A DNA stretch of 64,000 bases. Origin: Prostheceraeus crozeri. Its lineage: Eukaryota; Platyhelminthes; Polycladida; Euryleptidae. The position numbers and the translations under genes are program-made. The stretch is taken from NCBI GenBank assembly GCA_907163375.1, contig CAJQUW010000522.1, positions 1 to 64,000 on the forward strand, given 5' to 3'. Below the pieces are notes generated by a model, which was given only the letters and a program-made list of their open reading frames with translations, was not told where the DNA came from and made no database searches. This document shows, piece by piece, positions 1 through 9,721 of the stretch. The first letter of the stretch is position 1; each line of letters opens with the position of its first letter.

Positions 1-230
1 GCGTTTCCAAAAGTGCAGCTGCGCGTTTTTGCCGATTTCTGCGCGGAAAATTGAGAAGCTGCGCGGAATTTTGATGTCACAATCTTTTTTCAGTTTTAAG
101 TATGTTTTGAATCTTAGTGTGGTGTTTTTCACAGAAATCATTTTAAATTAGACATTGTTCACATAATGTACAGCTTCTGTAGTACATTTGATAGAGCACA
201 TTTTTTGTTAGATATAAAATAAAAGAAATG

Positions 231-278
231 TACAAATTTTCGTGGACTTATCAGGTCCGCTTCATCAGGTTGCAGTGG
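231..278 (-). ncRNA. Hammerhead-ribozyme-like motif
   Basis: Read on the minus strand this stretch holds the hammerhead core CTGATGA. It is followed by a short stem (GGAC pairing with GTCC around a small loop) and then the second core element CGAAAA. Minimal hammerheads of this form are known from Penelope-like retroelements, and Penelope remnants do lie in this window, though the nearest coding part is about 1.9 kb away. Stem III and the cleavage site are not clear, so activity is not implied. It may be a relic of a separate element or a chance match. Confidence 0.4.
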
Positions 279-861
279 TAAAACTGAAGTCAAACCAAAA
301 GAGAGAACGATATACATGCGTATATTAGGTATATACATTTCCCATCTGTTCATCGCACTTTGTGATTGCTGTGTATGGAAGGTCTCAGCGAATAATCGCG
401 GGCGCCACTTCGTCTGCCTTGTGATGACGTGCGCCCTCGACTAATCAATAGCGTGATTCCTCTCGATCGAATGCTCTGCAAGGGCTAATTTCTGCAGTTG
501 AAAAAGAAAAAAGCTTCTGCAGCATTATTTTCAATAATAGATGGGGGACCAAATTTAGGATAATTTAGCTTTTCTACTCATAAGATTGTAAAATGACTGC
601 GAATCAAGATACATTTGCCCTGCTGCTTGAAAACATACTTATGCTTAAAACTTACTTCAAATCACGCTTTGTTTGACTCTGCATCATATTAGGCCCACCT
701 AGCGCTGGGGAGAATAAGTAAACCACTCAAGTACCATAAGCATCACTTTTGGCACTTCAGATGGTCCATTTTTTCTACACCGCACTGTAAATGGATTCTA
801 TTATTGTTTTTTTTTTTTCGTTTTGAATGTGAGCTGTCGCGTGAAAAATCATTATTTTACA

Positions 862-1041
862 GGTTTTTGAGAAACTTTACAGTGGAATCATCTCATCACC
901 TCATCATATCCCTATATCAGATCAATCGACAGCGGCAGGAATTCCTGTAGCACTTGGACACTCGGCACCCAGGAGCTTCTACGCAAAGGATGTTCTGTTC
1001 TCTGATGAAGTTGATGAAATGCAAAATGAAATGCATCTCAG
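862..1041 (+). pseudogene. Exon-like open segment before the hAT remnant
   Basis: A splice-acceptor-like TTTTACAG is followed by an open frame of about 59 codons ending in TGA. It has no start codon and I do not recognise its product. It sits on the same strand as, and about 270 bp upstream of, a second acceptor-like site that begins the hAT fragment, so it could be an upstream exon of the same decayed transposase. Bases 1-861 otherwise show nothing beyond the hammerhead-like motif. Confidence 0.25.
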
Positions 1042-1307
1042 ATGACCGCAGATGGATCTACACAAGTCAAAACAGTGCATATATCTGGAAACAAGTCCTC
1101 TGTGAGAGATTTCGTTAGTGATCAGAGAGATTCAATTTCTAAGTTTTCTTTATTTTTCAAAAGTAGGACTATAACGTTGTGCATGGCATTGAAAATGCAT
1201 GTCAAATTCAGCTGTTTTGTTCTATGACTGGGGGCACGATTGCAATTTTTTCTTTCCTGTGAACTAGCACATACACACGCGAGTAATATGCTATTCATTT
1301 CTGACAG

Positions 1308-1905
1308 GTCATTCCAAATGTTGAACAATTATCGGATGATAATGTGCTGATTGGCGGGAAAGCTAGAGAAGCTCTTCGTAACGACCATCTTACGGCAGCA
1401 CAACGTGCATTATTTTTTCAACGAATTCGTCTGTTCTATGACCAGCTCCTTCGATCTTTGATCCATTACTTGCCTATTGGTAAACGTCTTCTGAGGGCTT
1501 GCAAATTCTTGGATCCGAAGCAGAGGGAAAATTTTGCGGAAGATCTCATTCACGTCAAATCCCAATTGAATTTCGATTGCGACGCCGACGCACTTCTTCT
1601 TGAATGGCGCAAGTTTCGTAGCGATGCGGAAATTGACATAGAGGAAGTCGACCTGCTCAAATTATGGAAACAGATAGCCTCGAAGGATGCCTCCCATAGT
1701 TTGAGTGCACTGGCCAAAAGTTGCATTATTCTACCTCATGGCAACGCTGACACTGAAAGATTGTTTAGCTAGATGAAGCGCATTTTGACCACAGACCGCA
1801 ACAGATTGCAGGATCCCAACTTTAACGGTATTCTGACATAAGCAGTTGAAAACGCGGAAACTCATTGCGATACTTTGTATTACCCGAACTCAGACCAGTC
1901 ACACT
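1308..1905 (+). pseudogene. Decayed hAT transposase, C-terminal dimerisation region
   Basis: After an acceptor-like CTGACAG the frame reads as the end of a hAT-family transposase: a helical segment followed by the dimerisation-domain motif NADTERLFS at about 1744-1770. An in-frame TAG stop directly follows that motif. The downstream frame continues with typical hAT residues (MKRILTTDRNRL) and then a second stop at about 1840. The N-terminal DNA-binding domain and most of the catalytic region were not found upstream. It is a dead fragment, unrelated in sequence to the longer hAT element at 12283-17430. Confidence 0.6.
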
Positions 1906-2162
1906 GCCTCTTTGAAGAGCAACGACAGAATGAGAATAAACATCAAGCAATCATCGTAAGTTACACACGGAACGCAATTCACTGGATGGTCAAATGCTGT
2001 AAAAGCAAAATAACAACTATGCAACGGTACTAATAAAAGAAAAATAAGTAGTTAAATGAAAATTAAGAAAAGCGCGACAGAACAAAAATGGACAAGATAT
2101 CAGCAGAAGCTCAAAAACTAAGGTCATGCAATCGTCCAGCAAGTAGACCTACATGAGCGAGA

Positions 2163-3635
2163 CTAGGGAATAAGCCTACAAGAGTACGTGAAGTCCTTCT
2201 GTATGCACAAAGACGGCTTGGTAAGGCGTATGAAGACAGCCTCACCAATCCTCATATCAGATTTGTTTCTGCATTGTCTCACCACTTTGAAGGCACTTCT
2301 CAACGCTGGGTGAGGACAGGAAAGGTAGTGTTGAGTAATGGAAGAAGTAGGCGGCTGCTTGGACCTTGGCCTCTGCTTCTTTTGCTCGCACCCCTTCGGG
2401 ATGTGTTCTTTGGCTCTCAGCTCCAGCTTCCTTTCCGTCCGCCCCACATAACTCGCTCCGCAAGCACAGTCGTATGAGTAAATCACAAGTGGTTTCTGGG
2501 TCGGCGGAATGGAGTCTTTGGGTGCGTTGCCAGCGACTTTCCGTGTTCTATACCACGCCATGGCCTTGAGGTGAGGGTATGCGCCTTCGATAGCCTTCTT
2601 GATGCGTTGTGCTTCACTTGTTGCTGCTTCACCGACATATTGAACTCCAAACATGATGAGCTTCTTCTCCACGGTTGGCACTTTGTTAACCGGTTTTTCA
2701 ACACTGAACTTGTCTATAAACCAGTGTGGATATCCATTGTTGGACAAGATGTACCGCAGATAAATGGCTTCATCTGCGAAGAGTTCCTTTGAGCACAGTT
2801 TGCGCCCCCGATCGAAAAGGCACCTCACCAGATTGATTTTGTACTGCTTGGGACAGAATGCATTGTAGTTCGTGTAGAGCCCCGTGAAGGTGGGCTTGCG
2901 GTAAACGGATGTTTGCAGAGACAATCCAGTGGGATGAAGTTGTACGTCCAGGAAGTGATCTCCATCCTCGAAGGTAAACTCAAGTGCTGGATTCATATTG
3001 CACAAGTCCACTTTGAAGCCCTCTTTGTCTTCGCGCTTGATGACGATATGGACATCGTCGACATAACGGCAAAATGACAGGATACCGTCTCTTTTGCGAT
3101 CCGTTCTGGTTAGGACATGGCGTTCGTGGAAACCAACGAAGATATCCGCAAAGGATCCACTGAGCGGGCTGCCCATGGCGAGACCATCATGTTGAGCATA
3201 GAGGCCTCCTCCAAAGGCAAACCACACGTCCTTGGTCACAGCATTCAACAGGGCACGTAGGTTTGTCTCGCTGATATTCCGACTACCAACCTTCGGTGAT
3301 TCTCTTTGGGAACGGTACCATGCGTCGCATATGATGTCAATCGTCTCCTCGACAGGGATGTTAGTGAACAGACTCTTAATGTCCGCTGATAGCATGGTGG
3401 CGTCGTCGTTGAGAGCCAGGCCTTGCATCCTGTTGGCGAATTCGCAGGAGTCACTCACTGTATGCTTCTTGAATGCAGGAAGTAGGGGTTTCAGGAACCA
3501 TTCATCTACCTTCTTGGCTAATGCGTGGTATGCCGATCCTACCATAGATAGGATGGGTCGGAAGGGGATTTCGTCTTTGTGCACTTTTGGTAGGCCGTAC
3601 ATTCTTGGTAGAGTAGCTGACTTGGGGATCAACTT
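2163..3635 (-). pseudogene. Penelope-like element, C-terminal half (reverse transcriptase plus GIY-YIG endonuclease)
   Basis: This long open frame carries most of a Penelope-type reverse transcriptase: MYGLPKVHK near the start, a palm motif around ADIKSLFTNIPVEE, GLAMGSPLSG, and the catalytic FCRYVDD at about residue 190. It ends in a GIY-YIG nuclease domain (YSYDCACGASYVGRT, then EH). Together these define a canonical endonuclease-bearing Penelope-like element. The first half of the protein is missing here and lies 28.5 kb away at 32106-32513 on the same strand. The two halves were separated by element A: the shared 6 bp AAGTTG (minus strand) is the target duplication, and dropping one copy leaves the two frames in register. 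Before that insertion the gene was probably open. Confidence 0.88.
3630..3635. repeat. Left target-site duplication of element A
   Basis: CAACTT here is repeated at 32106-32111, immediately outside the right TIR. A 6-bp duplication is the length expected for Polinton/Maverick integrase. It is supported by the fact that both flanks belong to one Penelope reading frame. Confidence 0.88.
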
Positions 3636-4634
3636 AGTAATGGTATATAGACCGTTTCAGGACACCATAAAATTCAAAAAATAGTATCTTTAAAAACGAC
3701 TAAATTTATCAATTTATGTCATTATTTCAGGTTTTTAAGACCTAAATTCATAAATTTAGACCATTTAAAAAGTACCATTTAAAAAAATATATTTAGAAAA
3801 GATACCTCCAGAATGAGTATAGGAAATAGTTCATACACTGAAAAGAGTTTTATAAAAGTAAAAAATAAAATGATAAAATCAGAAAAAAAGTTTTTAGTTC
3901 GTTGGGATTTTTTCATACACTGCGAATGAGTATAGGAAATAGTTCATACACTGAAAAGAGTTTTATAAAAGTAAAAATAAAAATGATAAAATCAGAAATA
4001 AAAGTTTTAAGTTCGTTGGGATTTTTTCATACACTGAGAATGAGAAATGTAAAAAATATATATGACCTCCGGACTCTTATAAAAGTAAAAAGAAAATAAG
4101 GTACCCTCAGAAATGTAAAAAAATATATGACCTCCGGACTCTTATAAAAGTAAAAAAATATGATATCTCAAAAATGAGTATAGGAAATATTTCATACACT
4201 GAAAAAGAGTTTTATAAATAAAAATAATTTTAAGTATAAAATCAGAAGATTGCACTCAAAATATTTCTTTAAAAATGGATGAAACAAAAGTGGAAGGAAC
4301 CTCAGAAATGTATAAAACAAAAGTGGAAGAAACCGCAAGAATATATCCTTCGTTATCATATGAACGTAGCTCTACTTTAATGGACATTGAAAAGATGAAC
4401 ATTGAAAAAATGAATAAAGAAAAACATAAAGATAGAGTTAGGTATATGAAAGATAAGGAATCTCAATTATTATTAAGATTAGAGCATTATAAAAAATTAA
4501 GAAAGAGATGGACTAAAGTTAAGAATGTAACACAAGGAATTGGCATATTCTTAACAATAAGTTTAGGTGCTTTAACAATTGTTATATCTTCAGGTGTTTT
4601 AGTAATTCCAGTAGTTGCTACAGCTTTAACTTGA
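3636..4634. repeat. Left terminal inverted repeat of element A
   Basis: The sequence matches 31227-32105 in inverse orientation, including the first 119 codons of a membrane protein gene. It is longer than the right TIR mainly because a unit of about 113 bp (starting GAATGAGTATAGG) is present twice in tandem here, at 3811-3923 and 3924-4037, and once on the right. A second short unit containing GACCTCCGGACTC is also doubled (about 4042-4160) in both TIRs. The match stops abruptly at 4634 inside the gene. Confidence 0.88.
4275..4634 (+). pseudogene. Truncated copy of the TIR membrane-protein gene
   Basis: The 119 codons are nearly identical to the start of the genes at 30806-31579 and 33408-34130: a charged N-terminal helix rich in Lys, Glu and Met, then the start of a long hydrophobic segment (GIGIFLTISLGALTIV). 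The copy ends at the inner edge of the left TIR, where unrelated sequence brings in a TGA. It is therefore a by-product of TIR extent, lacking the second half of the hydrophobic region and the C-terminal helix. Confidence 0.7.
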
Positions 4635-4706
4635 TGCAAAAATGAAAACACATTTCCATCTTTGGTCTTTGAAGTATTTTATTCACATCACAGACAAGTG
4701 CTGTGT

Positions 4707-4900
4707 ACAAGTAGCATGATTTACAACGAATAAAATATGTTGACTAGAAAATGTGTTATGCCATGATACAATTGTTTCTGTATGAGTAAAATAAGGTAAG
4801 GCTCATAGAACTATAAAACCAATGAGGACAAGTAGCATGATTTACAACGAATAAAATATGTTGACTAGAAAATGTGTTATGCCATGATACAATTGTTTCT
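4707..4900. repeat. Two 73-bp direct repeats just inside the left TIR
   Basis: The segment beginning ACAAGTAGCATGATTTACAA occurs at 4707-4779 and again at 4828-4900, separated by 48 bp. The second copy overlaps the 3' end of the ORF at 4877-5554, so the gene end or its 3' untranslated region was probably duplicated. I saw no copy in element B. Confidence 0.8.
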
Positions 4901-5554
4901 CGTAAATTGAAATAAGGTAATGCTCATAGTTCTATTATCCATTGCGAGTAGCTTACCGTTTTTTGAATTGATTAAGTTTAGTATTTCATCAAGGGTTGGG
5001 CGCTGTCTCCCATGGCGAAGATACGAGTCAATAATAGCGAAGTTCCTTTTGAAAAATGATATAGATTCCGTCGAGTTCTTAATAAACGGAAATCGTAAAT
5101 ATAGTTTATAAAATTTTCTTAAAAAGATGCTATAGCCTCTCGAATAACCTAATTGTTTACAAACATGGCCACTTCCCCGGATTACAGTCAAAGCTCTTCC
5201 TTTTAACAACGATAACTTCACAGTATTGTTCACCGAAATGTCTTCTTCTCTTCTTAAATGTGCTAAATAATTAGTTAGCTCTGATGGTAAGATGTCTCTT
5301 TGAATTTCTTCTTCAAAATTATAGTTTGAACTGATATTGATGGCGTTATCTTGCAATGTGTCTTCAAATCGATTTATCACTAAAAATTCTCTGAATGTTT
5401 TTGATGCGTGGATGTCTTCTTCTTCCCTTGGTTTAAGATATTTCTCCTGAAATTCTGTTAGCATCTCAATACACTTCTTCCGTTGATCTTCGTTCACAAT
5501 AGTGTCTGAAATTTTTCTTTTCAAATCGGCAAAGGCGATGCTTGAACGTGCCAT
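4877..5554 (-). CDS. Unknown 225-aa protein beside the TIR of element A
   Basis: An intact ORF starting MARSSIAFADLKRKISD. I do not recognise its function. The N-terminal third is acidic and helical. The C-terminal half contains YSRGYSIFLRKFYKLYLRFPFI followed by a pattern FFKRNFAIIDSYLR. A similar pattern (YSRTEIAFAIKLGKMASIFP, then FLKSNLSLLEDCLR) occurs in the ORF at 56882-57552, at the equivalent place in element B, so the two are probably diverged homologues. Relative to the protease gene the orientation is opposite in the two elements. The 400 bp upstream (5555-5955) has less skewed composition and shows no gene. Confidence 0.55.
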   Translation of the reverse strand: MARSSIAFADLKRKISDTIVNEDQRKKCIEMLTEFQEKYLKPREEEDIHASKTFREFLVINRFEDTLQDNAINISSNYNFEEEIQRDILPSELTNYLAHLRREEDISVNNTVKLSLLKGRALTVIRGSGHVCKQLGYSRGYSIFLRKFYKLYLRFPFIKNSTESISFFKRNFAIIDSYLRHGRQRPTLDEILNLINSKNGKLLAMDNRTMSITLFQFTRNNCIMA

Positions 5555-5955
5555 TTTCGTTAAAACGTAGTGAATTAATTATGATAAAAATGAAATTGTT
5601 GAAAGTCGCTGATGAAATTGTCCAAAATAGATAAAGGTCACAGATGATTCGTAAGCAGTCACAATCTCGTAGAACGCTCACAGAATGAATGCACGCAGTA
5701 ATACGTGGAATAATTGCAGCAGCTGTTCAAGTGACAAGTTGTGAATTATGCGGGTCATAAAGAATTATCTCATACTGAATAGCATAAACTGGTAGTAAGC
5801 AGCTGTTCATGCGTGAAACAATCATGCGGTTTGAGAAATGTAGTAACAGATGTTGCTATTGTCTTAATACAGATAAAACAATCAATATCCTTTTAATGAG
5901 AGTTCATAAAGATAAAATGGAACATTGTTAAACAATACATTTTATTCCATTTAAA

Positions 5956-6128
5956 ATGAGTAACATTTGAGTCTTCCTAAAAAAATATACGGCAAACAAA
6001 CCACGTCAAATTTCGATTTAAATAAGATTGCTAAGCAATTGGGAATAAAGAATTTTCACATATTGATGAGAAATGAATTACTATTGATAAAAGATGTGCG
6101 AAACACTAACTCTACTAATACAATGTAA
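5956..6128 (+). pseudogene. Partial duplicate of the protease N-terminus (A)
   Basis: After an ATG at 5956 the sequence resembles the first 45 or so codons of the adjacent protease gene (including FDLNKIAKQLGIKNFH in a shifted frame) and then ends before the catalytic region. It contains a TGA soon after the start and a frameshift, so it is not translated as such. Element B carries the same partial duplicate in the same relative position, still open at 56248-56439. The duplication therefore predates the split of the two elements. Confidence 0.7.
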
Positions 6129-6275
6129 CAATGTAACGTTTTAATTTAGATTAAATTAAATCATTTCAAAATCGACTAAGTAGTAAGGAAAGTCATAATT
6201 AGAGAACAGTTTTAAATCAATACCCCCTCCCTTCTGACTTCTAGGGGTCCCTATAAGAAATTTTTTTATTATAAA

Positions 6276-6704
6276 ATGAGCAACATAAATGAGTTTTTGA
6301 AATTATATGGAACACAAACAACAACGAATTTCGATTTAAAGAAAATCGGAAATCAATTGGGAATAAAGAATTTTCATGTTCTAATGAGAAACGAATTACA
6401 ATTGATCAAAAATAAGCCAACAATAACTATAAATTTCATAACAAATCTTCACACGTCAGACCAAAAAGGTGTACATTGGTCAGCGGGGCATAGAGATAAA
6501 AATGGAGATAATTACTATTTCGACTCTAATGGATTGCCTCCTACAAACGAAGTTAAAAAATTACTTGGAAATGGAATTTATAATACATTTCAAATTCAAA
6601 AACCAGGAACTACTTATTGTGGTCAATTATGTCTTTATGTTTTATTTAAATTACAAAAAGGAGTACCATTTCTAGATATTATGTTAGAATTGAACGAACC
6701 CTAG
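6276..6704 (+). CDS. Adenain-like cysteine protease (A)
   Basis: A 142-residue protein of the adenovirus-protease/Ulp1 fold, which in these viruses matures capsid proteins. Visible are the histidine region KGVHWSAGHR (His near residue 65), the acidic segment YYFDSNGLPP and the catalytic cysteine region TYCGQLCLYVL (Cys near residue 115). This is the normal order His-Asp/Glu-Cys. The length is short but typical for Polinton proteases. The gene converges on the integrase gene, and a small GC hairpin covers its stop codon. The C-terminus differs slightly from the element B copy. The ORF looks intact. Confidence 0.85.
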   Translation: MSNINEFLKLYGTQTTTNFDLKKIGNQLGIKNFHVLMRNELQLIKNKPTITINFITNLHTSDQKGVHWSAGHRDKNGDNYYFDSNGLPPTNEVKKLLGNGIYNTFQIQKPGTTYCGQLCLYVLFKLQKGVPFLDIMLELNEP

Positions 6705-6708
6705 GTTC
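6696..6708. terminator. Small GC hairpin at the 3' end of the protease gene
   Basis: GAACC-CTA-GGTTC forms a 5-bp stem with a 3-nt loop spanning the TAG stop codon, between two convergent genes in otherwise AT-rich DNA. A role in 3'-end formation is only inferred. Comparable hairpins occur at other gene ends of both elements. Confidence 0.3.
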
Positions 6709-6748
6709 TATGGCTACGCCTAATAATAATAAATAATGATAATGATAA

Positions 6749-7631
6749 TTAAAAATCACTTCGTTGTAATTCGTTTTCATAAAATCGGCCTCTGATATCT
6801 TCATCATCTAAATCTTTGATTTCGTAAGTGATCGGATAAGTTTGATTTATTTTACAAACTTCAAATATCTCTTTCGTCCAGTAGCCAACAAAGCCTTTTT
6901 CAAATTCATTCTTATACTTAAATATTCTAACTCTATCTCCAATCTTCAATTTTCGGCTTACGTTTCTGTAAATTCGGATTACTCTCATTCGAATAATTAT
7001 TTTCCAATATTTTCTTTCGGATTAAATCAGGGTCGTCAGAAGCATTCTTTGGAATTTCTTCAATACCTGAATGAATCTTATTGTTATACTCTTCTACAAC
7101 TCCTGGTAATATCTTCAACCATTTCTGATTTCCTTGCTGAGTAAATTTTTTGAAAATTTTATTTTTCAACGTCCGATTGAATCTTTCTATCACTACGGCC
7201 TTCTCTGCATTTTCTGTGGAATAAACAATTTCAAATAGTGGCTGAACATTTCTGTTATAAAATTCCGACCCTTTATCAACAAACAATTTTTTTGGCTTTC
7301 TCTTACTTTCTTCAAAGATTTGTTCAAACGCATATTTAACTGATAGACCACTTTTGTTTTTTAAAGGCTTTACCCAAGCGTATCGTGTATATAAATCTAT
7401 AACGGTCAATGCGTACTTAAACCCTCTTTCATTTGTCATATGAATAAGATCAGCACTCCAAATATCATCTTTATCAAATACTTTTACTTTCAATAAATAT
7501 TTAGGCCTTCTATATTCCTTGTGAATTTCAGACGCGTAGGTTCGAGCGTTGCTCTCAGACAGCTTTGCTGTCGTTTCATTTAAACCCTGACCGAGCAATA
7601 TTTTAGCTTGTAAAGCTTTCTTAACAAACAT
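6749..7631 (-). pseudogene. Retroviral-type integrase, frameshifted (A)
   Basis: The product is homologous to the intact integrase at 54773-55621. It shows a first catalytic Asp region (DDIWSADLIHM), FVDKGSEFYNRNV with the second Asp, VVIERFNRTLKNK with the Glu, and a C-terminal SH3/chromo-like stretch (IGDRVRIFKY). The frame breaks at about 6960-6990, so catalytic core and C-terminal domain are read in different frames. Compared with B there is a short extra segment (ETTAKLSESNART) near the N-terminus. In Polintons this enzyme inserts the element and makes the 6-bp target duplication. Confidence 0.85.
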
Positions 7632-7676
7632 TCTTTCAATTTTTTCTCTAAATGTAGGATTTTGAATACTATCTAA

Positions 7677-8049
7677 TTATTGTATCATCTTCCTATCAGC
7701 TGCATGTCGAGAACTTAGATCATGATTTCGATAAGCTAAATCATGCCTGTAAGCTGCGGCATCTACTCTATTTATTGGTTCTTCACCTGGTTTTGGATTA
7801 TTATTTTCATCTAATCTTATATCTAATCGAGTTCCTGGACCGGTATATGAATGACCAGGAAGATGTTTTTCTTTGTAATATTTACTCCAAATAAAACCAG
7901 GAAAGTTTTCTAATGTTTTGTATGTCGTTACCTTCATAAATTTTACAATTTGAGTTTTTATTTTTGTTTAATAGATAATTTAATAAATCTAAATTAGCAA
8001 TTTTTAATTTAATTAAATTTTCGGAATTTGTGGAATTTGCGGAATCCAT
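7677..8049 (-). pseudogene. Phospholipase A2-like capsid-associated protein, broken (A)
   Basis: This is the homologue of the intact gene at 54351-54773. It contains the calcium-loop-like segment YTGPGTRLD and the active-site motif AAAYRHDLAYRNHD, resembling the HD pair of parvovirus VP1-type phospholipase A2. The frame starting at 8049 shifts at about 7920, and a nonsense codon follows KMIQ near the end. In small viruses such domains help virions cross endosomal membranes; that role here is inference. Confidence 0.7.
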
Positions 8050-8089
8050 TTTTAAAGATAATAAAATTTTAAAAGATAAAATATAAGTT

Positions 8090-8571
8090 TTACCGAATCA
8101 TACTGGGACTTAGATATATTCCAGAACCATCTTTAGTTTCTTTAATTTCAATTAAATTATCAACATTGTGGAGAATATTTTTAAGAACTCGTTTTCCTTC
8201 ATCAACTAAATTTAATTTACTAATAAAATTATCTACTACTCCTTCTCCCTCAGCAACTTTCTCTAACTCTCTATTATGTCGTTTTTGTTCTTCTAATGCT
8301 GCTCTCTCTGATTTATTTTTATTTACGGCTTGGACAATACCAGCTGTTCCGGCTGCAACATTTCCTGCTGCTGCTATGCCACCTATTATTAGTGGAATTA
8401 ATGGGAGAATTCCACCATTCTTTTCTTCTTGTAATTTAATATTCTCTATCATTGGTTTACTTATGTAATACTTTTTGTATTAATAGTAATAGTTTTAGGG
8501 GTATTTTTGTCAACAATATTACGTAATTTTAATTCAACAGTTTTATTATTAATACTTTTCGCTTGCGACAT
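8090..8571 (-). pseudogene. Small Gly/Ala-rich membrane-active protein, frameshifted at 5' end (A)
   Basis: It matches the intact 154-residue protein at 53844-54308. The central hydrophobic stretch GGILPLIPLIIGGIAAAG, followed by an Ala/Gly-rich segment and a charged helix, resembles the small minor-capsid or core proteins (pX/pVI-like) of adenovirus-related elements. The first 40 or so codons are in another frame because of a change near 8470-8485. The rest, from an internal Met at 8452, is open. Confidence 0.6.
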
Positions 8572-8636
8572 TTTTAATAAAAAAATTTTAAGTTACCAAA
8601 AATTTTAATTAACCTATAGAATTTTGTTCAGAGACT

Positions 8637-9721
8637 TCAGATGAATCTAGACATTTTTCCATTAAGAACTTCAATAGAATATTTTACATCTTCTAGCAAT
8701 AAACCATAAGCCATCAATGAAGTTGTGGAATCTTTTTTTTCAATATTAATTGTTACATCACAACCATTTTTAATAATATCTTCAGATTGTGCACTTAAGT
8801 CGAAACAGAAAATTGGATATAAATGTCTCCAATCTCCAGGAGTTAATTGTGGTTCAACTCCAAATTCCATACAAAGATTTCGATAAGAATCATATCCTTC
8901 CATAAATTGACTATTGGTATCATCGAATCTTAATGGATCAATTGGATATCGGGTTTGATTTAAAGCAACTTGTAAACTTCGAATTGTATTAATATGAAAA
9001 CGATTGTTGTTCTTATCAAAACTTGGAGAATTATTTCTTTGAAATGTTAGTAATAAATATCTTGGAGTATTCGAAGTTCTAGTAAAATACCAGTTAAATC
9101 TTTGTTCGGAAAAAGTTACTGAACTAGCAGTACGCTTTAGAAAATTTACTGGAATTGGTTTGTTAGTATTTAATCTTTTTGCAATAGCTGATTCAACCTC
9201 TAAACTAGGAGTAATATGATTTATCTACCATTCAAGTCTATCAATTTTTAAATATGCTTTTTTCCAGTCTTACCAAAAAAGATTAATTCATTATTTGCTG
9301 TACGATGAATTATTAATTTAAATTTTAATTGATATGATATTTTATCATAATCTAAATATCCGAATAATGGAGACAATGACCAATTAACTGTCTGTTTACT
9401 TTTCTTGTTAAATTCACGTCTTTCTTTATATGCATCATTATTTGTTTTATTTAAATGATTTGCAATATTTTCTACATCTTTCGCAATTCCTGCGGCATCT
9501 GTTCCAGCGTGAGTTAAATCATCAATAATTATACCATCATTAGTATCAGGAAACCAACCTTCGCTTTCATGCTTTTTATTATTTTCACCAATTGTTACAA
9601 ATCTAAGCATTGTATCAATTACACCTGGAGAATCACTTATTGTTTCTATATTTTGAGTTGCAACATCTAAAGGCATTTGTGTAAATAATCTTGGAAAAAA
9701 ATTATTCTCTAATGCAATATT
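8637..9721 (-). pseudogene. Major capsid protein, C-terminal three quarters (A, copy 1)
   Basis: It is homologous to the capsid protein at 52352-53690. The C-terminal jelly-roll segment has the recognisable run LTPGDWRHLYPIFCFDLSAQ. The frame has a TAG at about 9225 (a Trp codon in element B) and a one-base loss in an A-run near 9250, so it cannot give a full protein. The N-terminal quarter is at 17431-17687, beyond the hAT insertion. Family assignment is to the double-jelly-roll capsid proteins of Polintons/adintoviruses. Confidence 0.8.
9714..9721. repeat. hAT target-site duplication, left copies
   Basis: GCAATATT directly precedes the hAT terminus CAGTGGTGGGC here and again at 12275-12282. 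The same 8 bp follows the right terminus at 17431-17438, where the capsid gene resumes. Eight base pairs is the hAT hallmark. Confidence 0.88.

Noticed and set aside
3644..3649. TATATA as the target duplication of element A (also present at 32092-32097)
   Set aside because: It is a palindrome lying inside the inverted terminus. CAACTT just outside it is a true direct repeat, and only with it do the Penelope halves join in frame. The element B ends (AGTAATA...) confirm this boundary.
3232..3684. 150-codon plus-strand ORF
   Set aside because: Antisense shadow of the Penelope reverse-transcriptase frame, with no recognisable motif.
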